64,000 nt of DNA from Nonomuraea purpurea (GTDB taxonomy: Bacteria > Actinomycetota > Actinomycetes > Streptosporangiales > Streptosporangiaceae): positions 62,001 through 126,000 of the forward strand of contig NZ_JBHSBI010000016.1 of NCBI RefSeq assembly GCF_042650645.1, read 5' to 3'. Positions 24,668 through 34,410 of the stretch are shown in pieces. The translations under genes were made by a program, and so were the position numbers. Every line of letters starts with the position of its first letter. Within the stretch, counting starts at the first letter, position 1. The notes under the pieces are model-generated. The model was not told where the DNA came from. It did no database searches and was given only the letters and a program-made list of their open reading frames with translations.

Positions 24668-27600
24668 CGAGCTGGCCGAACAGCACGCCCACGGCCACGC
24701 AGGCGGCGAGCTGCGGGGCCTGGTCCCGCAGCACCTCCAGGTCGATTCCGCGCTCGCGCAGCGCCATCGCCGCCGCCAGGCAGAGCGTGGCCGCGCCGAA
24801 GGCCGCCGCCGCCAGCCAGTGCGCGGGCAGTCCCCTGGTGCGCAACAGCAACGTCACCAGGACCGCGCCCAGCACCGCGAGCATGCCCTGCCAGCTCGCC
24901 GCCCAGCCGCCGAACGCCAGCGCGAGCAGGACCGCGTACGGGGCGCGCAGGCCGCTCAGCCGCGAGGCCGAGGCGGCGGCGGTCTCGCGGACGTGCTCGG
25001 GGCGCGGCCCGCGCAGGACCAGCGCGATAAGCACGAGCAGGGCGATCCCCGCCAGCCCGAACACGAGCGCGAACCAGTAGGCGCGGTCCGGCAGGTACTC
25101 CAGCCTGACGGTCCCCGACGTGCCCGCGGGCAGCTCCCAGCCCTGCTTCCAGCCGTCGATCCGCACCGGACGCAGCGTCTTGCCGTCGATCTGGGCCCGC
25201 CAGCCGGTGTTGTGGTTCTCGTTGACGACAAGGAAGGCGTCCTTGGGGGCGCTCACCTTGAGCTCGCGCACGGACGGCGTCCACTCCCCCTGGACGACGG
25301 CGCCCTCCACCCCGCGCGGCTTGTCGGGCAGCGAGCCGACCACGAGGTCCTCGATCTGGAAGGGATCCCAGCCCGCCACCCTGACCCGGTTGTCGCCCGC
25401 CACCAGCTTCGCCTTCGAGCAGCCGAGGATCTGCACGGGCCGCTGTTCGAGCAGGTCGGCGTGGGTTCCTGCAACCTTGGTGTCGATCGTCTGCCCGGCC
25501 ACCTCGATCTTGGGACCGAGGCCGCAACCGAGCCTGAGAGGGACGTCGCCCGGCCGGCTCACCGGGTTCACCCCGGGAATGACCAGCTCGGTCACCTGCA
25601 GCCGCTGGGAGAACGGGACGAAGCGGAGCTTGAGCCGGGTGGTCGAGATCGGCTTGAACGTGAGCCTGCCCTGCGGGTCCACCCGGCCGGCGCGGACGAC
25701 GCCGCGGTCGCCGGTCACGATGACATCGAGCGGCTGTTTGTCGCCTCCCGGGCGGCCGATCCCGATCTGGGAGATGGTCTTCCTGCCCTTCCAGGCCAGC
25801 GTGAGCGTCGGCTCGGTGTCGCCGTTCTCCGGGATCCAGGTGGTGCTGGCGTCGCCGTCGAAGGCCGACCTGGGCGCCACCACGGGGTCTTCGGTGAGCG
25901 CGGACGAGCCGGTCACGCTGGTCAGGCCGGTAGCAATGCGGGTGAACCGGTCGGCCAGCTCCGGGCTTCGCAGGATGGCCGATCCGCGCACGTTCACGGT
26001 CGCGGCGGACTCCGCGCTGAAAGTCCGGTCGAACCCGGTCTCTTCGCCCTGTTTGGCCAGCGCCACGTCGTTGCAGATCCACCGGTCCTGGTTGCGCATG
26101 CAGGCGGGCCGCTCGTCGAGCCCCCGGTCCATGACGAACACGTCGCCGCCCCGGCCCGGCAGCCTGATCGTGCGGCCGGCCGTGATGCCGGGGATCGACA
26201 ACTCGATGATCCCGACCCGCTGCCCGTAGCTCCACTGTCGCGAGACCGTGTCGAGCACCTTGACCCGCACCCAGCTCGTGGGACCGTCGGGGACGCGTAG
26301 CCGCTGCGGGTCCTGGCTCTGCCGGACGTCCTGCGCCAGGCTCCCCGACTCGGTCTCCACGGCCACGCGCCTGACGGCCTGGCCGAGCAGCAGGTCAGGG
26401 GTGAACATGACGTTCACGTACGGGATGGGCGAGCGTCCCCGCAGGTCCACGCGGAGCCACTCGCCCTGGGGCGGCTGGGAGCCGTCGCTCTCCCAGCCGG
26501 TCTCCGCGTTGCCGTCCATGGCCGCCCACGGGCTGCGGCCCGTGGTGCTGATCCCGGCGATCGCGTTCGGGTCCGCCACCGACGACGAGGCCGAGATGCC
26601 GGCGATGCCCTGGTACTCGGCGGTCGCGGTGCCGTCCAGCCAGCCGTCCTCCAGCAGGTCGAGCTCCCTGACCCCGGAGAAGTCGGACTTCCTGTCGGCG
26701 GTGAGGGTCGGCGACCAGTTCGACCTGATCTCGCCGAACGAGCGCTCGCGCAGCCGCAGCGCGTCGCTGACCACGGTCGGGGTCTCACGCGTGCCCGCGT
26801 CGCCGTTGACCAGCACGGGTCCGTCGCGCAGCAGGCCCAGGTCGCCCATCGCAAGCAGGGAGTCGGGCCCGCCGCGCACGGCCAGGGCGTCGGCCGCCGA
26901 CTGCACGGAGACCAGGTCGGAGCCGCCCGCCACCTCATACAGGTCGAGCGCGGGGAACGGCGCGTCCAGCGAGTTGACGGCGTCGTCGGTCTCCCTGTCG
27001 CCGATCGGCTCGCCGAACGAGCGCACCTTCTCGATGCCCGGCGACTCGCGCAGCGCCTCGAAGACCCGGGCGGGCCAGGCGCCCTGGAGGTTCTGCCTGA
27101 TCAGGTCGTTCCTGACCAGCAGATAGCGCACGCCCATGCGACGCAGCACGGCGGTCAGTCCAGGGGAGCCCTCGCCCGCCGTCAGGCGCTGCTCGATCGC
27201 GTCCAGCAGCCGGGTCAGGCCCACCGAGCCCGGGGGTGTGATCTGCCTGGTGGTCCAGCGCACGTTCGACAGGGCCTGCATGGGCTCGTCCATGGGACGG
27301 CCCCAGACGTACTCGCCGAACTTGGCGCCCGGCACGACGAGCACACCGTTGTCACCGGCGTTCCTGTCGAGCCAGGTCGCCGCCTCGCGCCAGTGCGCCG
27401 GCACCTCCTTGAAGTCGCCGGGCGCGGCCAGGCCCTGGTTGAAGACGGGCAGCACGAGCGCGGCGAAGGCCGCCACCGCGGTCGTCCGCAGCGGCAGCCT
27501 GGCCTTGACCAGCAGGTGGGCCAGGCCGAAGGCGAGCGCGAGGCGGACGAGGGGGTCGAACTTGCGCAGGTTGCGCAGCGGTGCGAGCGGGCCGTCCAGC

Positions 27601-28781
27601 AGCCAGCGCACCGGCTCGGCCACGATCGGCTCAAGCGCGCTGATGTGCCCCGCGACCATCACCGTCACGCCCACCAGGAACAGCACCACCACGAACCCCT
27701 TGGCGGGCAGGTCGCGGCGGCAGAGCCCGGCCAGGCCGAGCGCGGCCAGCAGGCCCGTGACGGCGACCATGGCGGCCGAGGTGGCGATCGCGTAGCCGGG
27801 CGGCTGCTCGAACACGCCGCTCAGCGGCAGGTAACGCACCCAGTCGGAGGCGCCGCGCAGCACGTTGGTGAGCGAGGTGGTCAGGGTGGTGACGCCGGAG
27901 GTCTCGGTGTACGGCAGGAACGAGAACGCGTACCGGCCGACCAGCAGCAACGGCAGCCACCAGAACAGGGTGGCGACCGAGACGGCGGCCGTCCACCAGC
28001 CGAACAGCCGCCAGCGCGGCACCGGGCGCGGCCTGGTCAGGATGTAGAGCACGGGAGCGACGAGCACGGCCAGCACCGCGACCGCGTTCACGCCGCCGCA
28101 CAGCGCCACCGCCAGCGCCGACCTGATGGCCCCGCGCACCCGCTGGCCCGTCTCCGAGGCTGTGAGCAGCGGGATCAGGATCCACGGCAGCATCGCGGCG
28201 GGCAGCCACTCGATCGAGATCTCGCCGAGGATCGACAGCGTGCGCGGAGCCAGCACGTACGCCAGCGCGCCGACGATCCTGGTGCCCGGGGTGCCGATGC
28301 CGAGCTGCCTGCCCAGCCGTTCAACCCCGAGGAAGGCCACGCACATCAGCAGCGTCAGCCAGAGCCGCTGGGTCACCCACGGCGCGATGCCCGCCAGGTC
28401 GCCCAGAGCGAAGAACGGGCCCATCGGGAAGACGTAGCCGGCCACCTGGTTCTGGAGCTGGCCGAAGTGCTGCAGGTCCCACAGGTGGGCGGCGCGCTCC
28501 AGCCAGCCGACCGGGTTGAGCGCCAGGTCCATCTTGGTGTCGGAGATGAGGTGGCCGGGCTTGGTGGTGAACGCCAGCAGGCCGAAGCCGAAGCAGCACA
28601 CCAGCAGCCACCACCGCTGCCGCGCCCGCTCGCTCACCGCCGGCCTGACCCGCGCCCGCTCACCGGCGGGCACCTCGGGACGCGTCCGCTCAGACCGGGA
28701 CGACTCGGAGCGGGACGACTCGGAGCGGGGCGGCTCGGGGCGTCCGGCTACCAGCCGATCGATCGGCGGTATCCGGGTCAC
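24594..28781 (-). CDS. aftD: AftD-like alpha-(1->3)-arabinofuranosyltransferase
   Basis: A 1395-residue GT-C-type membrane glycosyltransferase with the DUF3367 architecture. After a Ser/Arg/Glu-rich cytoplasmic start (1-55), about a dozen membrane segments extend to about 480, with ISDTKMDLALNPVGWL in the first periplasmic loop, where GT-C enzymes carry catalytic acids. A long extracytoplasmic region with F5/8-type carbohydrate-binding modules follows (ISTTGRSPWAAMDGNAETGWESDG and later AFDGDASTTWIP), then C-terminal membrane segments. Mycobacterial AftD adds arabinofuranose to arabinogalactan and lipoarabinomannan. It is translationally coupled to the GT4 gene (4-base overlap), and the DUF2613 micro-gene lies in the same cluster, as near mycobacterial aftD. 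Confidence 0.88.
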   Translation of the reverse strand: MTRIPPIDRLVAGRPEPPRSESSRSESSRSERTRPEVPAGERARVRPAVSERARQRWWLLVCCFGFGLLAFTTKPGHLISDTKMDLALNPVGWLERAAHLWDLQHFGQLQNQVAGYVFPMGPFFALGDLAGIAPWVTQRLWLTLLMCVAFLGVERLGRQLGIGTPGTRIVGALAYVLAPRTLSILGEISIEWLPAAMLPWILIPLLTASETGQRVRGAIRSALAVALCGGVNAVAVLAVLVAPVLYILTRPRPVPRWRLFGWWTAAVSVATLFWWLPLLLVGRYAFSFLPYTETSGVTTLTTSLTNVLRGASDWVRYLPLSGVFEQPPGYAIATSAAMVAVTGLLAALGLAGLCRRDLPAKGFVVVLFLVGVTVMVAGHISALEPIVAEPVRWLLDGPLAPLRNLRKFDPLVRLALAFGLAHLLVKARLPLRTTAVAAFAALVLPVFNQGLAAPGDFKEVPAHWREAATWLDRNAGDNGVLVVPGAKFGEYVWGRPMDEPMQALSNVRWTTRQITPPGSVGLTRLLDAIEQRLTAGEGSPGLTAVLRRMGVRYLLVRNDLIRQNLQGAWPARVFEALRESPGIEKVRSFGEPIGDRETDDAVNSLDAPFPALDLYEVAGGSDLVSVQSAADALAVRGGPDSLLAMGDLGLLRDGPVLVNGDAGTRETPTVVSDALRLRERSFGEIRSNWSPTLTADRKSDFSGVRELDLLEDGWLDGTATAEYQGIAGISASSSVADPNAIAGISTTGRSPWAAMDGNAETGWESDGSQPPQGEWLRVDLRGRSPIPYVNVMFTPDLLLGQAVRRVAVETESGSLAQDVRQSQDPQRLRVPDGPTSWVRVKVLDTVSRQWSYGQRVGIIELSIPGITAGRTIRLPGRGGDVFVMDRGLDERPACMRNQDRWICNDVALAKQGEETGFDRTFSAESAATVNVRGSAILRSPELADRFTRIATGLTSVTGSSALTEDPVVAPRSAFDGDASTTWIPENGDTEPTLTLAWKGRKTISQIGIGRPGGDKQPLDVIVTGDRGVVRAGRVDPQGRLTFKPISTTRLKLRFVPFSQRLQVTELVIPGVNPVSRPGDVPLRLGCGLGPKIEVAGQTIDTKVAGTHADLLEQRPVQILGCSKAKLVAGDNRVRVAGWDPFQIEDLVVGSLPDKPRGVEGAVVQGEWTPSVRELKVSAPKDAFLVVNENHNTGWRAQIDGKTLRPVRIDGWKQGWELPAGTSGTVRLEYLPDRAYWFALVFGLAGIALLVLIALVLRGPRPEHVRETAAASASRLSGLRAPYAVLLALAFGGWAASWQGMLAVLGAVLVTLLLRTRGLPAHWLAAAAFGAATLCLAAAMALRERGIDLEVLRDQAPQLAACVAVGVLFGQLVRRAAPPAPEPERPAAEQVLIGAR

Positions 28782-29872
28782 CGTGCCTCCCAGCCCGGCT
28801 CGACGTCATGGCCGAGCATCAACTCGGTGAGACGTTCCGCGCTGCGGTCCCAGGAGAAGCGGTCAGCCCATGCCCGACATTTCACGGTATAAGTGTGGTC
28901 CAGCTCGTCGAGTGCGACCGCAATGCCCTTGGCCAGATCCGTCCCCTCGGGCAGCAGCCACCCGGTCTCGCCATGCCGTACGGCGTCACGCAGCCCGTCC
29001 ACGTCGAACGCCACCGTCGGAACCCCCAGGGCGGCGGCCTCCAGCACGCTCAGCCCCCACCCCTCGCCCTGCGACGCGCTCACGTGCACCCACGCCTGGG
29101 CGACCAGCCGGGCCTTGTCCTCCTCCGGCAGGTAGCCATGCATGGTGACGCCCTCCGGCAGCCTGGCCCGGAGCTCCGCCTCCCCCGGCCCTCGGCCGAC
29201 GATGTCCACGACCAGGTCGGGCCAGCGCTTCCTGAGCTCCGCAACAGCGTCGAGCAGCAGGTGGACGCGCTTGTGGGCGACGAGCCTGCCGAGGCAGACG
29301 AGCCGCGGCACCCGACTTTTCACGACATTTTCTGGCTGAGCGATGCTCACACCATTCGTAATGATGTGCACCGGCCCCGTCCACCCGAGCCGCTCCCGCA
29401 TGGCCCGCACCGTGGACGGCGAGACGGCCACGCTCTGGTGCCGCCGGTAGCTCCACCGGGACACCGGCCCCTCAAGGAAACGCCCGAACGCCGCCAGCCA
29501 CCCCGGCAGGTGCAGCCCGAACTGCCGGTCGTGCACGTGGTGCACCACGCAGAACACCCTGGTCCGCCGCCGCACCACCCAGGGGGTGAAGAACGGGATG
29601 CCGTTCTGGCAGTCGAGCACCACGTCGAAGCGGCCCCTGCGGACGAGCAGCCAGCCGAGCACCAGCGGGTAGACGGTGAACACGCCGCCCATGCGCACGA
29701 CGCGCACCCCGTCGGCGCTCTCTACTCGGCTCTGCCCCGGCGCGCGGGCGGTGACGAAGCTCACCTGGTGGCCCGCCCGCGCGAAGCGGCGGGCCAGCTC
29801 CCAGGCGAACGTCTCGGCGCCGCCCGCCAGGGGATGCCACGGGTCACGCCAGTTGACGACAACGATTCTCAC
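28778..29872 (-). CDS. Glycosyltransferase family 4
   Basis: A 364-residue GT-B glycosyltransferase. The N-terminus VRIVVVNWRDPWHPLAGGAETFAWELARRFA binds the acceptor. The C-terminal donor domain contains RLVCLGRLVAHKRVHLLLDA and the EX7E-type motif ASQGEGWGLSVLEAAALGVPTVAFD. It probably transfers a sugar from a nucleotide donor to an envelope lipid or polysaccharide precursor. The GTG at 29872 overlaps the stop of the GT2 gene (GTGA); longer upstream extensions are low-complexity and lie inside the GT2 gene. Its end overlaps the aftD start, so GT2-GT4-aftD are co-translated. Confidence 0.88.
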   Translation of the reverse strand: MRIVVVNWRDPWHPLAGGAETFAWELARRFARAGHQVSFVTARAPGQSRVESADGVRVVRMGGVFTVYPLVLGWLLVRRGRFDVVLDCQNGIPFFTPWVVRRRTRVFCVVHHVHDRQFGLHLPGWLAAFGRFLEGPVSRWSYRRHQSVAVSPSTVRAMRERLGWTGPVHIITNGVSIAQPENVVKSRVPRLVCLGRLVAHKRVHLLLDAVAELRKRWPDLVVDIVGRGPGEAELRARLPEGVTMHGYLPEEDKARLVAQAWVHVSASQGEGWGLSVLEAAALGVPTVAFDVDGLRDAVRHGETGWLLPEGTDLAKGIAVALDELDHTYTVKCRAWADRFSWDRSAERLTELMLGHDVEPGWEAR

Positions 29873-30672
29873 GGATATCCGACGGGGTCGAGCGGTGGTT
29901 CCCAGGCCGGGCGCGCCGGGGTGCGCGACTGGGCGCGCAGCCGGAGCCAGATCCTGCCGAGCTCCAGCACGATGCCGAAGGTGTGCCTGGCAGGGGAGAA
30001 ACTGGAGCCCGGCTTGTCGTGCCAGCGCACGGCGATCTCCCGCACCGGCGAGCCGCGCCCGACGCAGCGCGCGAGCAGCTCGACGTCGAAGGCGAAGCCG
30101 GGGGTGCGCAGGAGCGCCGCGGTCTCGCGGGCCAGCACGCCGTCGAAGAACTTGAAGCCGCACTGGGTGTCGCTCACCCCGGGCACCAGCACGCCGGCCA
30201 GCGCGCGGAACCCGAAGGCGCCCAGCTCGCGGATCTTGCTGTGGCGGTTCTCCACGTGGGAGCCCGCATGGCCTCTGGAGCCGATCACCACCCGCTCGCC
30301 CGACAGCAGCAGCCCGCAGGCCGCGTCGATGGCGTCGAGGTCGGTGGCCATGTCGGCGTCACAGAAGCCGACGAACGGCGCGGTCGTGCCGAGCAGCCCG
30401 GCGCGGACGGCGGCGCCCTTCCCCGGGATCGCGCACCGGAGGAGCCGGATGGGCACGGCGCCGCGCGGCCAGTTCTTGACGATCTCGGCCGTGCGGTCGG
30501 TGCTGTTGTTGTCCACGACGATGACGGCGGTCGGGAACGGCATTCGGGCAAGCTTCGCGCACAGCTCCAAGAGCCCCCCGGGAAGTCGCTGTTCCTCGTT
30601 GCGCGCGGGAACCACGACCTCGAGCAGTGGTGGTCGGCTCGCCCTCTCGTCCCCAGGTTGAGAGGGTGGCAT
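29869..30672 (-). CDS. Glycosyltransferase family 2 (DPM/DPG synthase-like)
   Basis: A 267-residue GT-A enzyme similar to polyprenyl-phosphate sugar synthases. It shows the nucleotide-binding start LEVVVPARNEEQRLPGGL, VDNNSTDRTAEIV, the metal-binding CDADMATD, the conserved GSRGHAGSH, then SDTQCGFKFF and EIAVRWHDKPGSSFS. Such enzymes make polyprenyl-phosphate mannose or glucose, donors for GT-C enzymes like the aftD product encoded in the same operon. No C-terminal membrane helix is present, so it is probably peripheral. ATG 30672 starts 11 bases after the DUF2613 gene stop. Confidence 0.88.
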   Translation of the reverse strand: MPPSQPGDERASRPPLLEVVVPARNEEQRLPGGLLELCAKLARMPFPTAVIVVDNNSTDRTAEIVKNWPRGAVPIRLLRCAIPGKGAAVRAGLLGTTAPFVGFCDADMATDLDAIDAACGLLLSGERVVIGSRGHAGSHVENRHSKIRELGAFGFRALAGVLVPGVSDTQCGFKFFDGVLARETAALLRTPGFAFDVELLARCVGRGSPVREIAVRWHDKPGSSFSPARHTFGIVLELGRIWLRLRAQSRTPARPAWEPPLDPVGYP

Positions 30673-30682
30673 GGCGGTCGGT

Positions 30683-30817
30683 CTACCGGTCGCCGTAGTT
30701 GTAGAGCGGCTGGTTGACCGGTGTCGCGGTGGCGCCGGTGAGGGAGACCGTGGTGACCGTCGCCACGAGCGCCGCCACGGCGACGCCGATGATCGCTGCT
30801 AAGAGGATCTTGATCAC
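30683..30817 (-). CDS. DUF2613-type small membrane protein
   Basis: A 44-residue protein. The GTG at 30817 is preceded by GAGGAGGAA. It has one membrane segment (IKILLAAIIGVAVAALVATV) and a short exported tail ending NQPLYNYGDR. Size, topology and the NQPLYNYGD tail fit the DUF2613 family, represented by Rv0236A beside aftD in M. tuberculosis. It is the first gene of the GT2-GT4-aftD operon and may assist the membrane glycosyltransferase (inference). Confidence 0.75.
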   Translation of the reverse strand: MIKILLAAIIGVAVAALVATVTTVSLTGATATPVNQPLYNYGDR

Positions 30818-30865
30818 GGGGGTTCCTCCTCGGAGCGGGCAATGGAGCGGGGGCTTCCCCAACCT

Positions 30866-30894
30866 AGAACCAATTCTTGCTACTCGGAAGTAGC
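30866..30894. promoter_or_regulatory. Dyads in promoter of the glycan operon
   Basis: AGAACCAATTCT (30866-30877) resembles the lipid-regulon half-sites elsewhere in the window. Next to it, GCTACT-CGGA-AGTAGC (30879-30894) is a perfect 6-4-6 dyad. Both lie 49-77 bases before the DUF2613 start. Confidence 0.4.
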
Positions 30895-30921
30895 TCTACG
30901 AAATTTTAACAAATCGCCTGA

Positions 30922-32499
30922 TCAGCGGGCTTGTACCGGCCGAACCGCCGCGATCGGCCCGTCCAATCGGTAAAGTCGCAGGTCACCCGTGTCGACCACG
31001 GCCCTCGCGCTCTGTAGCCATACACCGAACTGCCGCCGTTCGTCCCCTGTCCCCGCATCGACTATCACGTAGCGAAATCCGGCCCCCCGAAGATCAGGAG
31101 AAGGCCCTTCTAGTACGTGTTCTACCGCCAGGGCCCGCGAGTCTTCACTCTTGACGACCATGTCGCCGACCCGTACGGCGTCGTTGGCGACCACCCGCCG
31201 CCCCGGCACCGCGAAGAAGCGCTGCGCGGGATCGAGCACCGGCCGCCCGCCGTTCCACGGGAAACGCCGGTAGGCCTCGAACGGCAGCACCAGCACGTCG
31301 CCCGGCTCGGGATCGCCCTTGATGGCCTCGCGGGCAGCCGTCCAGCTCTCGGGGTAGGAGACCGACCCGAGCGTCCCGAGCGCGCCCCAGGCCATCGTCG
31401 GCAGCACGGCCACCGGCACGAGCACCATCGCGCCCACCCAGACCCGGTGGCGTGCCACCGCCTCGGTCAGCAGGCCGAGCCCGAGCGCCGCCGCCAGCGC
31501 CAGCGGCGCCACGAACTGCTGGGCGTCGCGGAACACCGCGAACCCGCCCCACACCCCGACGAGCTGCTTGAACGCCTCCCTGCCCGGCTCGCTCACGCCG
31601 ACGAGCGCGATGCCGAGCCCGACCGCCCCCGCCACGGCCAGCCCCTTCTTGTACGGCACCGCGCCACGCAGGAAGAACACCACCCCGGCGAGCGTGAGCA
31701 CCAACCTGGCCACCGCCCCGAGCAGCGTGTCGTAGCCCGGCGGAACCGCGTGCGCGTTCCAGATGCCGCCCAGCGACAGCAGGCTCCCCACTGCCCCGAA
31801 CGGCGTGTCGGCCCTGGCCGCGAAGGCGTCCACGCCGACAGGATCGCCGTCGATGCTCTGGGGCCGCTGCGCGGTCGGGATCAGCCAGGGCAGGCTGAAG
31901 AGCGCCAGCAGCCCGGCCACCCGCACGAACACCGGCAAGCGAGCCACCTGCACAGCCTTGGGCGCCCCGGTCGCGATCGCGGTGGCCGTGATCGCGGTGA
32001 CCGTCATCGCCGCGAACCCGCCGACGGCCGCGGGCAGCATCGCCAGAGCCACCCGCCGTCCGGACCACACCGCCCGCACCACCCAGGGCAGCCCTGCGTA
32101 CCCGAGCAGCAGCGCCCACTGCCCCATCAGCAGCCGCTCGGCCACGTACGGGTTCCACACGTAGAACGCCCCGGCCACCAGCCTCGGCCCGAGCGAGTCA
32201 GACGGCACCAGCAGCGCGGCCCCGCTGCAGCCGAGCACGAAGATCCCCAGCAGGATCAGCTTCTGCACCAGCTCGCCCGGCAGCACCGCCGACAGCGCGG
32301 TCACCACGGCGTCGCTCGGCACGACCCGCGCGGCCCCGCCCGCCAGCCCGAACGTCCACGCGGAGAAGGCGGGCTCCGGCACGAAGACCATGTCGTGCAG
32401 CAGCGTGAACCCCCAGCCCAGAGCGGGGCCGAGGGCCAGGCAGCCGAGCACGAGCCCGAGGAGCGCGGAGACGGGCCCGGCGCGGGTCGTGTGCGGCAT
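30922..32499 (-). CDS. Polytopic membrane protein, GT-C-like
   Basis: A 525-residue protein with about eleven membrane segments in the first 390 residues. A soluble C-terminal domain follows (SYPESWTAAREAIKGDPEPGDVLVLPFEAYRRFPWN...). The combination of multi-spanning helices and a C-terminal extracytoplasmic domain resembles polyprenyl-phosphate-dependent glycosyltransferase-like proteins encoded near aftD in other actinobacteria, but I see no clear catalytic DD or DE motif. It precedes the DUF2613-GT2-GT4-aftD genes on the same strand by about 100 bases. Function is unassigned; a role in envelope glycan assembly is inferred from position. Confidence 0.7.
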   Translation of the reverse strand: MPHTTRAGPVSALLGLVLGCLALGPALGWGFTLLHDMVFVPEPAFSAWTFGLAGGAARVVPSDAVVTALSAVLPGELVQKLILLGIFVLGCSGAALLVPSDSLGPRLVAGAFYVWNPYVAERLLMGQWALLLGYAGLPWVVRAVWSGRRVALAMLPAAVGGFAAMTVTAITATAIATGAPKAVQVARLPVFVRVAGLLALFSLPWLIPTAQRPQSIDGDPVGVDAFAARADTPFGAVGSLLSLGGIWNAHAVPPGYDTLLGAVARLVLTLAGVVFFLRGAVPYKKGLAVAGAVGLGIALVGVSEPGREAFKQLVGVWGGFAVFRDAQQFVAPLALAAALGLGLLTEAVARHRVWVGAMVLVPVAVLPTMAWGALGTLGSVSYPESWTAAREAIKGDPEPGDVLVLPFEAYRRFPWNGGRPVLDPAQRFFAVPGRRVVANDAVRVGDMVVKSEDSRALAVEHVLEGPSPDLRGAGFRYVIVDAGTGDERRQFGVWLQSARAVVDTGDLRLYRLDGPIAAVRPVQAR

Positions 32500-32577
32500 C
32501 CCGCTATGACATCACAAGCCCGACACGGCTGTTCCCCACCGCCCTGCCCCTGGTTACTCTTCGCCGGGGGGTGTGTG

Positions 32578-34410
32578 ATGGCGATCGCGACGATGACCGG
32601 GGTCCGCCGGCGCGTGTACGGCGGCGACGCCGTGCTGGCGGCCGGCCTCGTCATGATCGTGGTGCAGCTCGTGTGGAAGTTCGACCTGGTCAGTCGGACG
32701 TACTTCCGCCAGGACGACTTCATGTTCATCGCCAGGGGGCTTGCGAACCAGCTCTCCTGGGACTACCTGATGCGCATCGACTTCGGCCACCTGATGCCGG
32801 GGGCGTTCGCGCTCCACTGGGCGATGGGGCGGCTCGGCGTGCACAACGACGCGCTCGCGCACGCGATCACGATCGGCCTGCAGGCGGCGGCGAGTCTGGC
32901 GCTGCTGCGGCTGCTGAAGCTGCTGTTCGGCGCGCGCCCGGCCATCCTCGTCCCGCTCGGGTTCTCCCTGCTGACGCCGATGACGATCCCGGGGCTGTCG
33001 TGGTGGGCGGTGGTGGCCGAAACGCTGCCGTTCCAGATCGCGCTGCCGATGGCGCTCGGCTCGCACGTGCTCTACACCCGCACCGGGCGCTTCAGGCACG
33101 CGGTGGCGGCGGCCGGGTGGACGGTGTTCGGGATGGTGTTCTTCGTCAAGGCGCCGTTCATCCCTGTGCTGGCGTTCGTGCTCACCCTGGGCTGGCTCGG
33201 CGGACGCCGGCTGTGGCGCGCGTGGCTGCTCTACCTGGGCGTGCTCGTCCCCTACGCGGTGGTGTTCTTCCGTCAGCTCTTCACCTCGGTGCAGCTCACG
33301 AACGAGACGTTCCAGCCGGCGTTGCCCAGCGCCGAGGTCGCCGCGAAGTCGGCGTGGACGCTGCTGACCGGCTCGCTCGTGCCCACGTCGATGGGCGGGC
33401 CGTGGCGGTGGCAGCCGATCGGCGAGGACTACGCGCTGGCCGCCACCCCACCCGCGCTGGTCTGGGTGAGCCTGGCGGTCGCGGTCGCCGCCGTGACCGT
33501 GTCGGTGATCTGGCGGCGGCGGGCCTGGCTGGCCTGGCTGACGCTGCTGGGCTACTTCCTGCTGGCCGACGTGGTGCCGATCATGCTGGGGCGGGTCGAG
33601 CTGCTCGGTCCCGATCTGAGCGGGTTCGAGCTGCGCTACATCTCCTCCACCGCCGTGGTCGTGGCGCTCGTCATCGGCCTGGCGTTCATCCCGGTCGCGG
33701 ACGAGCAGCAGCCATGGCGCCGTCCGGCGCACCGGCTCGGGTGGGTGTGGGTGCCGCCGGCGGCGGTGTTCGCGGCGGGTTCGCTGTGGTCGGTCGCCGC
33801 CTACGCCGACCGGCCGCTCGGTGTGAACGTCAAGAGCTACGTCGAGACGGCCACGCAGGCGCTGGCCCGCGTGCCGGCCGGCGCGGTCGTCCTGGACACG
33901 CACGTGCCGGACAAGGTCGCCTTCCCCGCGTTCTTCTACGACTACGCCCGGCACTCCAAGGTGCTCGGCCCGGCCGCGCCGCACCCGATCGCCTGGACCA
34001 CGCGGCTGTCCGGCCCGGTGGCCAACCCGCTGATCTTCGACCAGCAGGGCAGGCTGCGGCCGGTGGGCGTGGACGGCGTCACGATCCCCGCCAAATCCGC
34101 CTGCACCCCCGTCGGCCGGACGGAGGTGCGCTTCCGGCTGCCCGCGCCGATCGCGGGCGGCGAGCACACCGTCCAGATCTCCTACCTGAACGGCGCCCCG
34201 ACCACCCTGAACGTGCGGCTCGGGCTCGCGCAGATCGCCGTACCCGCCGGCAAGGACCTGGGCACGACGTTCGCCCCGATCACCGGTGGCGGCACCGAGC
34301 TGGCCGTCCGCGCGATCGGGCCCGGCTCCTGCGTCGGCGAGATCAGGATAGGCGCTCCCGTGCCGGCTGACTCCGGTGCGCCGATCCCCCCGCAGCCGGT
34401 GCCGGGTTAG
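32578..34410 (+). CDS. Large polytopic membrane protein, possible glycosyltransferase
   Basis: A 610-residue protein with about ten membrane segments, then a C-terminal extracytoplasmic domain (about 420-610) ending in a Pro-rich tail. The first loop contains TYFRQDDFMFIARGL; an Asp pair at this position is typical of GT-C mannosyl/arabinosyltransferases (pattern only). ATG 32578 was chosen because the upstream part of the open frame is antisense to the divergent gene at 30922-32499 and rich in His/Arg. The start-to-start gap is 78 bases. Its 3' end overlaps the convergent fadE by 68 bases. The substrate is unknown. Confidence 0.72.
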   Translation: MAIATMTGVRRRVYGGDAVLAAGLVMIVVQLVWKFDLVSRTYFRQDDFMFIARGLANQLSWDYLMRIDFGHLMPGAFALHWAMGRLGVHNDALAHAITIGLQAAASLALLRLLKLLFGARPAILVPLGFSLLTPMTIPGLSWWAVVAETLPFQIALPMALGSHVLYTRTGRFRHAVAAAGWTVFGMVFFVKAPFIPVLAFVLTLGWLGGRRLWRAWLLYLGVLVPYAVVFFRQLFTSVQLTNETFQPALPSAEVAAKSAWTLLTGSLVPTSMGGPWRWQPIGEDYALAATPPALVWVSLAVAVAAVTVSVIWRRRAWLAWLTLLGYFLLADVVPIMLGRVELLGPDLSGFELRYISSTAVVVALVIGLAFIPVADEQQPWRRPAHRLGWVWVPPAAVFAAGSLWSVAAYADRPLGVNVKSYVETATQALARVPAGAVVLDTHVPDKVAFPAFFYDYARHSKVLGPAAPHPIAWTTRLSGPVANPLIFDQQGRLRPVGVDGVTIPAKSACTPVGRTEVRFRLPAPIAGGEHTVQISYLNGAPTTLNVRLGLAQIAVPAGKDLGTTFAPITGGGTELAVRAIGPGSCVGEIRIGAPVPADSGAPIPPQPVPG

